Both the position numbers and the translations under genes were made by a program. From Chloroflexota bacterium (lineage in GTDB: Bacteria > Chloroflexota > Anaerolineae > Anaerolineales > Villigracilaceae): a stretch of 64,000 nucleotides of DNA. Positions 1 through 7,216 of the stretch are shown one piece after another (the first letter of the stretch is position 1; the number at the start of each line of letters is the position of its first letter). The notes under the pieces were generated by a model, which saw only the letters and a program-made list of their open reading frames with translations, did not search any database and had not been told where the DNA came from. The stretch lies in NCBI GenBank assembly GCA_026390015.1, contig JAPLGS010000157.1, forward strand, positions 9,782-73,781, read 5' to 3'.

Positions 1-1
1 C

Positions 2-925
2 ACACGCACTCTGGAAGAAATTGTCACGCTATTTGAGCAGGCTGGTATTCGGCCTTTGCTACTTAAAGGTCTGGCTCTGGCTTACGAATATTATCCAGAC
101 CCTGCTCTTCGTCCGATCAGAGATATTGATCTCTTGTTGAAGCAGAATGAAATTATGCCCGCATTGGATTTGCTTGCTGGCGCAGGTTTTCGTGTGGATG
201 CGCCTCCAGTTTCGCGAATCCCCGGCCTGCTACCGAAAGAACTGACAGCGGATTCGCCCTTACATGAGGGAATGATCACTCGCATCGAATTACATCATTA
301 CGATTCGAGGCACCAATTACTCAACGACAGCACGCCGGATGATAACTTTATCGGATTCGACGCATCACCGCATAAGCTACTGATCGGCAAGAGTGCTGTT
401 TACGTACCTGCACCTATGGATACGCTCAATTATTTATTCAGGCACCTAAAGAAGCATTTATTAGTGGGAACCACGAATAGCCCATTGTTGCTTAAGTGGG
501 TTGCGGATATTGTCAGCGTTGTGGAAAGGCATACCGAAACATTAGATTGGGATTACCTGCGGCGGCATGATCCGGCTTTTTTGGAACGCCTCGAAGTATT
601 TTATAGCCTGACCCCCATGCCCGAAATTTACGCAAAGATCATACCTGTCGGGCAGGTCACATTCCCTTCAGGGCTCAACCAGTACCCGAAAGGCTGGCCG
701 AATGCGAAGATCAAAAAATGGAGGCAAGTTGGATTATTGCGATTTTTATGGCAAACTTTTACCCCGCCTTCCGAGTGGTGGTTACGCCTTTACTATGGTA
801 TTGGTAGGGGATCTTGTTTCTGGTATGGACAGGTCGTCCATCGCCTACGAATAATTGGATTAATGGTTTGGTTGATGATCGGCAAGATCCTGAATATCGT
901 GTCAAAATATAATCTCCAAAGGTAA
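2..925 (+). CDS. Nucleotidyltransferase-family protein, 5' end outside window (lasso tailoring candidate)
   Basis: The reading frame is open to the first base of the window, so the N-terminus is missing; the TTG at 56 is internal, not the start. The visible part begins with a hydrophobic helix and then LLKGLALAYEYYPDPALRPI followed by RDIDLLL. This is the signature of the uncharacterised nucleotidyltransferase family (NTP_transf_5), with the acidic DID pair as the metal-binding site. Members of this family occur in lasso-peptide clusters; in the pseudomycoidin system one adds sugars to the peptide tail. The gene converges on the lasso operon and shares its terminator, so tailoring of that peptide is a reasonable inference. 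The substrate cannot be read from the sequence. Confidence 0.75.
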   Translation, partial: TRTLEEIVTLFEQAGIRPLLLKGLALAYEYYPDPALRPIRDIDLLLKQNEIMPALDLLAGAGFRVDAPPVSRIPGLLPKELTADSPLHEGMITRIELHHYDSRHQLLNDSTPDDNFIGFDASPHKLLIGKSAVYVPAPMDTLNYLFRHLKKHLLVGTTNSPLLLKWVADIVSVVERHTETLDWDYLRRHDPAFLERLEVFYSLTPMPEIYAKIIPVGQVTFPSGLNQYPKGWPNAKIKKWRQVGLLRFLWQTFTPPSEWWLRLYYGIGRGSCFWYGQVVHRLRIIGLMVWLMIGKILNIVSKYNLQR

Positions 926-971
926 TTCAGAAATTCAATGGCCACCATCATGGGCCTTTATAAAATAAATA

Positions 972-1010
972 AAGAGGCTTGTTCTATTAATTGAACAAGC
1001 CTCTTATTTT
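972..1010. terminator. Bidirectional intrinsic terminator
   Basis: A perfect 13-bp inverted repeat, AAGAGGCTTGTTC at 972-984 and its complement at 993-1005, encloses an 8-nt loop. T-rich tracts flank it on both strands. It separates the rightward nucleotidyltransferase gene from the leftward lasso operon and can end both transcripts. Confidence 0.9.
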
Positions 1011-1030
1011 TGATTGATCGTAAGGATTAT

Positions 1031-1189
1031 TTATCGGTTATTAGTAGATCCACTGGAACCGTCGGTAGGTGAGCCGGCCCCCGCTGTAGTGTCAAGGCTC
1101 ACAGAAATACGCGTAACTTCGGGTTTGTGCCAAAGCAGGAGTTCCTGGGTAGGCTTATCAATCAATATTGTGGTTATTTTGGTTTCCAT
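1031..1189 (-). CDS. Putative lasso-peptide precursor (A protein), 52 aa
   Basis: This small gene starts at the ATG at 1189, behind an AGGAG Shine-Dalgarno sequence. The 52-residue product has a leader containing WHKPEV at 20-25 and ends SLDTTAGAGSPTDGSSGSTNNR-like at 31-52. It fits the B1-recognition pattern Y/W-x2-P-x-L/V-x9-10-T that precedes lasso cores: W20, P23, V25, T35. Counting strictly from that motif, the core begins at Gly37 and closes on Asp43 (7-residue ring). By analogy with paeninodin-type precursors (T-x-A-G-x-G), it begins at Ala36 and closes on Asp43 (8-residue ring, core AGAGSPTDGSSGSTNNR). It is the last gene of the operon, right before a strong terminator. The tail lacks bulky aromatic plug residues, leaving Arg52 as the only large one. 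Function is inferred from motif and context. Confidence 0.8.
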   Translation of the reverse strand: METKITTILIDKPTQELLLWHKPEVTRISVSLDTTAGAGSPTDGSSGSTNNR

Positions 1190-1267
1190 GGATTTGTTCT
1201 CCTATAATAATTTAAATTTTATCTATTTTACGTGAAGGATGGTTTAAACACAAGGTTGAATCGGTTC

Positions 1268-1717
1268 TTAATTACCAATAAAAACTGAAAGAATAGTAAA
1301 AGTTTCATGGCCGCTTGCGCCAATTAATATTCCATTACCGGCCTTCAACCAGGCATGGGCGGATAATTTTCCATCCGAATCTTTTTTCATACCCAGGAAA
1401 AGCCGGGTTTCCAATCCGTACCGTTTGAGCATAAATTTTCCGGTTATAGCCTGGGCAAGACAGGCGCTTTCCCATGGTGTTTGTCCCGCGGCTGTCTCAA
1501 CAGCCCAGCTCACACGCCGCGTCCACTCAGGCGGATCACCTTGATCAGGATCTTCGGGCAGGTCAAGGGTTTGGCGTCCGAGTCGGGGAGCTATAAATTT
1601 AAAAGGTACCACCAGCAGAGCGGCGCGCGTGACTCCCAGTCTTAAGAATGCATCCAATAATAAAAAACGATCAGCCCAGGATAGCTGCAAAAATTTCTTA
1701 AGTCTTTTGGCTGTCAA
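1268..1717 (-). CDS. Lasso peptide B2 protein (transglutaminase-like leader protease)
   Basis: The 149-aa size and pattern fit the lasso B2 / Transglut_core3 family of cysteine proteases, which remove the leader peptide before cyclisation. The catalytic Cys lies in ESACLAQA (about residue 77) and the His in SAHAWLKAG (about residue 120). The preceding FMLKRYGLETRLFLGM segment is typical of the family. The start overlaps the end of the PqqD-like gene by 20 nt, which suggests translational coupling of B1 and B2. The precursor gene follows 78 nt downstream. No defects are visible. Confidence 0.88.
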   Translation of the reverse strand: MTAKRLKKFLQLSWADRFLLLDAFLRLGVTRAALLVVPFKFIAPRLGRQTLDLPEDPDQGDPPEWTRRVSWAVETAAGQTPWESACLAQAITGKFMLKRYGLETRLFLGMKKDSDGKLSAHAWLKAGNGILIGASGHETFTILSVFIGN

Positions 1718-1991
1718 TCCGGATCATCCTATCTTTATATAGCTTTTCAAGGAAAGAGAGCACATCCGCCTGGCACTCTTCAAGTGAAACAGCATAGCGT
1801 GTTTGCAATGCGGCAACAATATCTTGAACTGCGGAAGGCGATTCAATTAGCCCCCAGATCTCGGCTGCGATGGGGTCAAGGGAGTAGTATGCGCCCTCTT
1901 CAACATTTAACATCATCAGTTCACTGTTTACGGGCGCTGTCACAAACCCGCTTGCGCGGGAAATTTGGGTTCCCAGGTTTATCGTTGTCAT
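1698..1991 (-). CDS. Lasso peptide B1 protein (PqqD-like RiPP recognition element)
   Basis: The 97-aa PqqD-family protein has the classic core MMLNVEEGAYYSLDPIAAEIWGLI (residues about 26-49, key residues LN, G-YY-L, A-IW). A helical segment with an E-C-x-x-D-V-x-x-FL pattern follows. Such proteins bind the leader peptide and deliver it to the B2 protease and the cyclase. The gene follows the sulfotransferase by 20 nt and overlaps B2. A good ribosome site (AAGGAG) lies just upstream of the ATG. Confidence 0.9.
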   Translation of the reverse strand: MTTINLGTQISRASGFVTAPVNSELMMLNVEEGAYYSLDPIAAEIWGLIESPSAVQDIVAALQTRYAVSLEECQADVLSFLEKLYKDRMIRIDSQKT

Positions 1992-2011
1992 CGGAGCAAC
2001 TCCTTATAAAA

Positions 2012-2875
2012 TTAAAATAGCGGATCATTATTCTGATCCAAATATCCAAAGCGCCGCATCACATCAGCATTAACCTCTATAATTTTATCAGCCAATTCTG
2101 AATTCAATTCCTCGCGCCAAGTGCCTGATCGTCCCTGACGAAAAAAGGGCGCATCGGCCCGCATGGTACGTTCTTTAAAGCCTGCGCGGCTTTCCTGCTC
2201 CTGGATCGATTCGAAGCGTGACAATTCTACAGCTTTAGAGAGGCGAATCGGATCAAGATCCAGCTTCAGGGCGCGGATGATGCGCTCAAAGGCTGCTTCT
2301 GGCTGGGTCAGCATATCTTCATAACGGATCACAGTCACTGCCAGACCAGACTCATCCACCCACGAACGGACATGCGCGCTCCATGAAAGCAAACGCTGAG
2401 GGATCTGCGGCGGTAGGAGTTTTGGATTCTCATAGACGATCCCATCCTGATCGCATAAATTTTTAACCTCCTGTTCGAGTGTGCGCCCCGAGTGATGGGC
2501 ATAGGATACTGCCACATCCAATGGATTACGGATCAAGTAGATAACCGCAGAAGTTACATCGCTGGGGAAGAGCATTTCGCAGTCACTGTTGCGGATGCAG
2601 GCGTCGTGAACTTTGATATAGAGAGGGTGCGCGATGTGAAGCGCCATCTGGCGGTACACGTGCGGCCGAAAATCCGCAATATCATCAAAGGATAAGTCGG
2701 AGGCTTCCACCCCTGCCCAGCGGTCAAATAAATCGCGGTCGCTTGCGATCGGGCCGCCTTTCAGGTGATTAATATCTGCAGGTTGATCCGCATCGTTCAG
2801 ATAATTGGTCAGAAAAATGCGGGTCCAGGTATTGCCGGATTTTGGATAGGAAGCAAGCCAGTTGATCTGATTCAT
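2012..2875 (-). CDS. PAPS-dependent sulfotransferase, lasso tailoring candidate
   Basis: The 287-aa protein opens with INWLASYPKSGNTWTR, the 5'-phosphosulfate loop (YPKSGxTW) of cytosolic-type sulfotransferases. The 3'-phosphate motif VIYLIRNPLDVAVSYAH lies near residues 110-127, and the C-terminal FRQGRSGTWREEL corresponds to the RxGxxGxW motif. Together these show a PAPS-binding enzyme that moves sulfate to a hydroxyl or amine. The ATG overlaps the kinase stop codon (ATGA), and B1 follows 20 nt downstream, so it is embedded in the lasso operon. The likely target is a Ser or Thr of the precursor peptide. Substrate assignment is inference; a role in another pathway is less likely given the tight operon. 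Confidence 0.85.
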   Translation of the reverse strand: MNQINWLASYPKSGNTWTRIFLTNYLNDADQPADINHLKGGPIASDRDLFDRWAGVEASDLSFDDIADFRPHVYRQMALHIAHPLYIKVHDACIRNSDCEMLFPSDVTSAVIYLIRNPLDVAVSYAHHSGRTLEQEVKNLCDQDGIVYENPKLLPPQIPQRLLSWSAHVRSWVDESGLAVTVIRYEDMLTQPEAAFERIIRALKLDLDPIRLSKAVELSRFESIQEQESRAGFKERTMRADAPFFRQGRSGTWREELNSELADKIIEVNADVMRRFGYLDQNNDPLF

Positions 2876-3792
2876 ATAAGCGGCTGCAAATCCTTTTTAA
2901 AATCCGCCTCGATCATGTCGGCCATTTCTGTCAGGCGGAATGGCAGCTGAGGCCGCGTCAAGCGTGCAATATAAACCTGCGAAGCTATTTTGGCAGCGGT
3001 CATAAAATGCCATTCGCGCAAACCAAGCCCAACCAGCGTTAATTTCTGCCAGGTATTATCCAGCAAGCCATTAAAACGTTTTGTTTGCCCGAGAGATTCC
3101 AATATAAATTGCGGAGAATTATGCTGGCTCAAAAGATAAATGGCGTGCAAGGTTGTTGGCTGGGGGTCAAAATTATCGTATGTGGGGGCGGCGAATTTAT
3201 CATATTGTTGTAAAACGCGCCGCAAGCCGTCTGTGGAACGACCCAGGGCTTCAGCCGAATCAGCCCACAGTTTAACTTGTGGAAAGCCGGGCAGCACATG
3301 CAGACGGTTATTCTCGTCGAAGGTGATCGCCAGCATATCGTCTGATAACATTTTATAGCCGCGCTGTAAAAATGCGCTGACCAGAGTGGATTTGCCCGCC
3401 CCGGAATGTCCTGCAAACAAGACTGCGCCGCGTTCTGTATGGATGCCGCTGACATGCAAAGCAAACATTTTCCGTTGATGCAGTAATATGGACAAACAGG
3501 AACTCAATAGGAAGGTGCGTATATTATCTTCAGAAATCGGATCCACAGGTTGAATGATGATCTCGCGGCCGGCCCGAACCAGGAAACGGCCAACCCGTTT
3601 AAGATTTAGGAGAAACAAGCCTGGGGACGTCTGCCAACGCGCACCGGAATCAACTGGACTCTCAAGCTCCTGCGGGACTTCGCCGAAACGAATGACGATC
3701 TCGGGTGCGGCGCCAGATTCATCCACTAATAGTTCCGGGCAAAATATAGGAGATTCAAGCGAAAGGCCAAATACTTTATAGTAATAAGACAT
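2872..3792 (-). CDS. HPr-kinase-like protein, lasso-peptide kinase candidate
   Basis: The 306-aa protein starts MSYYYKVFGLSLESPI and has a Walker A loop GHSGAGKST near residues 125-133. A downstream SDDMLAI matches the HPr kinase Asp-Asp site. Stand-alone HprK-like proteins of this length accompany lasso clusters of the paeninodin type, where they phosphorylate the precursor's C-terminal Ser. Here the predicted peptide ends in Arg, so the phosphosite, if any, must be an internal Ser or Thr. The gene follows the cyclase by 9 nt and overlaps the sulfotransferase by 4 nt. True HprK (with an N-terminal sensor domain, next to ptsH) is unlikely. Confidence 0.85.
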   Translation of the reverse strand: MSYYYKVFGLSLESPIFCPELLVDESGAAPEIVIRFGEVPQELESPVDSGARWQTSPGLFLLNLKRVGRFLVRAGREIIIQPVDPISEDNIRTFLLSSCLSILLHQRKMFALHVSGIHTERGAVLFAGHSGAGKSTLVSAFLQRGYKMLSDDMLAITFDENNRLHVLPGFPQVKLWADSAEALGRSTDGLRRVLQQYDKFAAPTYDNFDPQPTTLHAIYLLSQHNSPQFILESLGQTKRFNGLLDNTWQKLTLVGLGLREWHFMTAAKIASQVYIARLTRPQLPFRLTEMADMIEADFKKDLQPLI

Positions 3793-3801
3793 GGAATATC
3801 A

Positions 3802-5703
3802 CTAACCTTCTTTTTCAAGATTTGAAAGATACAGACCGGCCATCAGACCGCGCGTCAAAATTGTAACCGCAAGATGTGTATTCTGTACATTCACATCTTT
3901 TTGAAGCGCATTCCATACATTCCGCATACGCTCAACGGCTAAATATTGATGTGCCAAGTGACAGGATTCTACTTGTGAGAGTGCAGCTTCCATTTCAGCG
4001 GGAGAATCCAGCAGGCGTTGACCGAGGTCTGCAGCTTGACGTCCACGGCGACGGTTCAAGCGTACTTCATCTGGTAGTAATCCCTGCATCGCCTGACGGA
4101 TCAACCAACGATCCTTGCCCTGTGGGCCAATGTATTCGCGGTCCGGCACAGATAGAGTAAATTCCATTACACGTTTATCAAAGGTCGCATCCCGAACCTC
4201 CATGCCATAGGCAGCTCCGTTTTCAGCCCAATTACTGCCTAGAAAAGATTCGCCCGGTTTAATGATCGCGTAGCGGTGCATGGAGGCCGGCTGCCAGTCT
4301 TCAACATTTGAAATCTTGCCAGCATTCTGGTTATATTGATCCGAGAGATTGAGGCGCTTTACAAGATCAGGATGGATTGCACTAGCCTGCCATTTGTGGT
4401 CAATGTTTATAATTCGATGGATCAATCCGTTTAAGGTTGGGCGAAGGCTTGTTGGTGTGATGGAGAATAGCCCATATCTAATGATGCTTTTCCACTTCCC
4501 GCGTTTGGTATATCCACGAAAAATATCGCGGGTTGATTTACCTGTCCAGGAAACGGTCGCATTCCCGCCTTGTCCCGTCATCAATGTTCTTATGCCGTCT
4601 TTTTGAGCAGTAGCCATCAATTCCTGAATCCAATACATATTTCCGGCTGCATGTCCCGGTTCGCCATGTACATGCAAGCCATGCAGCATTGACTGAATGG
4701 GTGTAAGATTTCGGGCCTGAATCTCAAACAGGTCAACATTGCCGGCAAAATTTGCAGTTGCTTTTGCAAAAGGAAGTTCGTCACCGAATCCTTGACTGCC
4801 AACAGCGTTGCTGACGTCATATAGCGGTACGGAAGTGTAAGCAGTCAATCTTTGATCCTGCTCTTTAAGTGCACGCGCCATTAATGCAGTGACCGAACCA
4901 GAATCCAGCCCTCCGCTGAGGGTAACGCCGGTTGAACTGTGAGACCGCAAACGGTCTCGGACGGCGCGATCATATACTTCCAAAAATCCGTCTACATAAT
5001 CGTCTGAATTCTTCAGGCGCGTTTCTCTAACATCTTCCAAGCGCCAATATTGATTGACGAGGATGGAATGATCCACTAATGTCAATGTATGGGCTGGTGG
5101 TAAACGTTTTAGATCCTCTTCGATGGTCTGCGGCCCGTGATGTGCGGTCCAGGAAATCAGTACACAAGCCAGATAAAATTCATTCAGCCTTCTTGGAATT
5201 CCCAAAGCGAATAGGGCTTTACGATCGGATGCAAAGGCAAAACGATGTGCATCTGCATAGTAATACAAGCTGGTATTGCCAAAATGATCGCGAGCCAGAA
5301 ACAATTTCTTTTCATTTGGATGCCAGGCTGCGAACGACCAATCGCCCAGCAAATGGGAAGTGCAATCCTGGCCCCAGATTTCATAGGCTCTTAAAATGAG
5401 ATCCCCATCCGGGATCTCTTGAGCGTCACGAAAATTAATATCAAGTTCCGCGCAAAGTTCCCGCCGATTATCAAGCCGCGCCTCGGCCGTCAACACAAAT
5501 CCGCGATTTGATTTCCTTGGCATATTTTCATGGATCGATTCGGGTGTGTTGAATAGTAGCAAACTCCCAAAGCCAGCAGAGCCTTCATTCCACATATTTC
5601 CACCGTTCGGTCCCCAATGCGCCATAGCCTGATGCATGGCAGCAGGGAATTTAGGATCGATCGGCAATCCGTCCAAATTAATGATTCCATAAATTCCGCT
5701 CAA
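3802..5703 (-). CDS. Lasso peptide cyclase (asparagine-synthase-like, isopeptide-forming C protein)
   Basis: The protein has an N-terminal class II amidotransferase-like domain and a C-terminal ATP-pyrophosphatase domain with the SGGLDSGSV loop (about residues 263-271). This is the architecture of lasso cyclases, which adenylate the Asp side chain and close the macrolactam. I place the start at the TTG at 5703, because GGAGG sits 5 nt upstream and the product then begins MSGIYGIINLDG, like AsnB. A GTG at 5715 adds four residues but overlaps that ribosome site. Residue 2 is Ser where glutamine-dependent AsnB has its nucleophile Cys, so glutaminase activity is not expected, as in other lasso cyclases. 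It is the first gene of the operon. Confidence 0.88.
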   Translation of the reverse strand: MSGIYGIINLDGLPIDPKFPAAMHQAMAHWGPNGGNMWNEGSAGFGSLLLFNTPESIHENMPRKSNRGFVLTAEARLDNRRELCAELDINFRDAQEIPDGDLILRAYEIWGQDCTSHLLGDWSFAAWHPNEKKLFLARDHFGNTSLYYYADAHRFAFASDRKALFALGIPRRLNEFYLACVLISWTAHHGPQTIEEDLKRLPPAHTLTLVDHSILVNQYWRLEDVRETRLKNSDDYVDGFLEVYDRAVRDRLRSHSSTGVTLSGGLDSGSVTALMARALKEQDQRLTAYTSVPLYDVSNAVGSQGFGDELPFAKATANFAGNVDLFEIQARNLTPIQSMLHGLHVHGEPGHAAGNMYWIQELMATAQKDGIRTLMTGQGGNATVSWTGKSTRDIFRGYTKRGKWKSIIRYGLFSITPTSLRPTLNGLIHRIINIDHKWQASAIHPDLVKRLNLSDQYNQNAGKISNVEDWQPASMHRYAIIKPGESFLGSNWAENGAAYGMEVRDATFDKRVMEFTLSVPDREYIGPQGKDRWLIRQAMQGLLPDEVRLNRRRGRQAADLGQRLLDSPAEMEAALSQVESCHLAHQYLAVERMRNVWNALQKDVNVQNTHLAVTILTRGLMAGLYLSNLEKEG

Positions 5704-5720
5704 GTAAACCTCCACATTAA

Positions 5721-5752
5721 AAAAGAGCCGTCAATGATCTGATTGCTCTTTT
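5721..5752 (-). terminator. Terminator-like hairpin directly upstream of the lasso cyclase
   Basis: On the minus strand, AAAAGAGC (5752-5745) pairs with GCTCTTTT (5728-5721) across a 16-nt loop, followed by more T. It lies only about 18 nt before the cyclase start, and no promoter fits in between. Lasso transcription from upstream must read through it, so it could act as an attenuator. Confidence 0.6.
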
Positions 5753-5760
5753 ATTTAATC

Positions 5761-5784
5761 AACATTCTGACAGGATTTTCCAGA
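5761..5784. repeat. Duplicated 3' end of the E2 gene
   Basis: This 24-nt segment matches 5991-6014, the last codons of the acyltransferase gene, at 22 positions. Read on the minus strand it again encodes LENPVRML before a stop codon. It looks like a small local duplication left in the E2-cyclase spacer. Confidence 0.55.
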
Positions 5785-5845
5785 AAGACTGTCACTTCGT
5801 TATGACGCTCTTTCGTTAGCGGCATCTTATTGAAATTCTTCAAGG

Positions 5846-5923
5846 TCAGCGACAGCTTTGGGTCTCCCGCTGGATTTCTTGTTCTTCTTCAGGTTTATTA
5901 TCGGGAAATTGGTTTTCGTCCAT
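5846..5923 (-). CDS. Small 25-aa ORF, possible leader peptide or frameshifted gene remnant
   Basis: The ATG at 5923 follows a TATACT box (5935-5930) by exactly 6 nt, as at other leaderless genes in this window. The product is strongly acidic at its centre (KPEEEQEIQRE) and ends at a TGA at 5846. In another frame downstream, an open segment ends TKERHNEVTVFLENPVRMLI plus Lys and stop, just before the hairpin at 5721-5752. A single frameshift could join the two into one small protein of about 60 residues. I do not recognise the product. Expression is plausible because of the promoter, but function is unknown. Confidence 0.35.
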   Translation of the reverse strand: MDENQFPDNKPEEEQEIQRETQSCR

Positions 5924-5929
5924 GTGATT

Positions 5930-5935
5930 AGTATA
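5930..5935 (-). promoter_or_regulatory. -10 box TATACT, likely promoter leading into the lasso operon
   Basis: TATACT on the minus strand lies 6 nt before the ATG at 5923 and just downstream of the pdh terminator. It is the only promoter-like element I see between that terminator and the lasso cyclase. No clear -35 is visible. Confidence 0.5.
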
Positions 5936-5942
5936 GCATAGC

Positions 5943-5981
5943 AAAAGACCTCCGAGTTTTCAAAAAACTCGGAGGTCTTTT
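5943..5981. terminator. Strong intrinsic terminator of the pdh operon
   Basis: AAAGACCTCCGAGTTTT and its complement form an almost uninterrupted stem of about 17 bp with a very short loop and a T8 tract. It begins a few bases after the E2 stop codon and isolates the pdh operon from the lasso operon. Confidence 0.92.
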
Positions 5982-5983
5982 TT

Positions 5984-7216
5984 TTATAACAACATCCTAA
6001 CAGGATTTTCCAGATACCCCGCCAGCGCTTGCATGAATTGCGCTGCCTCAGCTCCGTCGCTGACCCGATGGTCAACAGAGATGGTGGCTTTCATTTTCCA
6101 GCCAATTTTCAACTGACCACTTTCCACTACAGGAACTTCTCTCGCGGAAGAGATCGCCAATATCCCAGCTTCGGGCGGATTGATGATGGCGATGAATTCT
6201 TCGACATCATACATGCCTAAATTGGATGTGGAGAATGTTGAACCATCAATATCATCAGGTTTGACTTTGCCTTCACGCGCGCGCGTCGCCATCGATTTGA
6301 CTTCACCCGAGATTTGACGCAAAGTTTTCTGATCGGTATCTTTGACAACTACGGTCATCAATCCGCCGGGAACTGTTACAGCCACGCCGATATTGACGTG
6401 ACCGAATTGAATGACTTCGCCGCCTTTGAGAGTCGCGTTCAAGTTGGGGAATTGACGCAGCGACAACGCCACGCCTTTCAGAATAAAGTCATTCACCGAA
6501 ACTTTTTCATGTTCTGGCAAATACGCATTGACCTGCTTGCGCATGTCCATCAACGCGTCCATTTTGAATTCGTGCGTCACGTAAAAATGCGGAATGGTTG
6601 ACTTTGATTCAACGAGTCTGCGCCCGATGGCTTGACGTAGCTTTGTGGTTTGAATCGTTTTATTTTCAATGGATGAGATTGGAGGTCCAAGAAAAGCCAC
6701 AGATTGGCTGACCACTGGTGATAGTTTGCTGCTTGATAGCGCCGCCTCAATATCCTTGCGGACAATTCGTCCGCCGGGGCCGGTGCCTTGAATGTGTGAC
6801 AAGTCAACTTTTTGGTCGCGGGCGATCTTCTTCGCGAGCGGGCTGGCTTTGACAGAATCAACATCCAGCGCAACCGATATTTGTTGAACAGAATCAACTA
6901 TCGGCGTGGATCGAGTCGCGGGCTTTTCATCCGCAACTTTTTTACTATTCACTGATGACTGACCGCTAATCACTTCTCCCGCACTTCCAATAATCGCGAT
7001 CGGCGCATTCACCGGAACCATCGTGCCCTGATCCACAATAAGTTGCAGGACAACGCCGCTCGCAGAAGATTCAACTTCGACGGTGGCTTTATCAGTTTCA
7101 ATTTCAGCAAGCACATCGCCTTTGTTGATGTTCTCGCCGACTTGTTTTACCCAGCGCACGAGCAAACCCTCGGCCATATCGAAGCCAAGTTTGGGCATGG
7201 AAATTGTTTCAGCCAT
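5984..7216 (-). CDS. pdhC: Dihydrolipoamide acyltransferase (E2) of a 2-oxoacid dehydrogenase complex
   Basis: The 410-aa E2 carries one N-terminal lipoyl domain with the lipoylated Lys in EIETDKATVEVES (about residues 40-52). A Pro/Ser linker and a peripheral-subunit-binding domain (SPLAKKIARDQKVDLSHIQG, about 125-144) follow. The catalytic acetyltransferase domain ends in SVDHRVSDGAEAAQFM, with the DHRxxDG active site. It transfers the acyl group to CoA in the pyruvate or a related dehydrogenase complex. Its start touches the E1beta stop (ATG within TAATG), showing operon coupling. No E3 gene is in the window. Pyruvate is the most likely substrate; acetoin dehydrogenase is an alternative. 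Confidence 0.9.
   Translation of the reverse strand: MAETISMPKLGFDMAEGLLVRWVKQVGENINKGDVLAEIETDKATVEVESSASGVVLQLIVDQGTMVPVNAPIAIIGSAGEVISGQSSVNSKKVADEKPATRSTPIVDSVQQISVALDVDSVKASPLAKKIARDQKVDLSHIQGTGPGGRIVRKDIEAALSSSKLSPVVSQSVAFLGPPISSIENKTIQTTKLRQAIGRRLVESKSTIPHFYVTHEFKMDALMDMRKQVNAYLPEHEKVSVNDFILKGVALSLRQFPNLNATLKGGEVIQFGHVNIGVAVTVPGGLMTVVVKDTDQKTLRQISGEVKSMATRAREGKVKPDDIDGSTFSTSNLGMYDVEEFIAIINPPEAGILAISSAREVPVVESGQLKIGWKMKATISVDHRVSDGAEAAQFMQALAGYLENPVRMLL

Noticed and set aside
1014-1235. 73-codon plus-strand frame over the lasso precursor
   Set aside because: No ribosome site and no domain; the minus strand at 1031-1189 has a good ribosome site and a leader/core pattern, so the plus frame is a shadow.
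5827-6075. 82-codon minus-strand frame across the pdh terminator
   Set aside because: It runs through the E2 3' end in another frame and through a strong terminator; not a credible gene.
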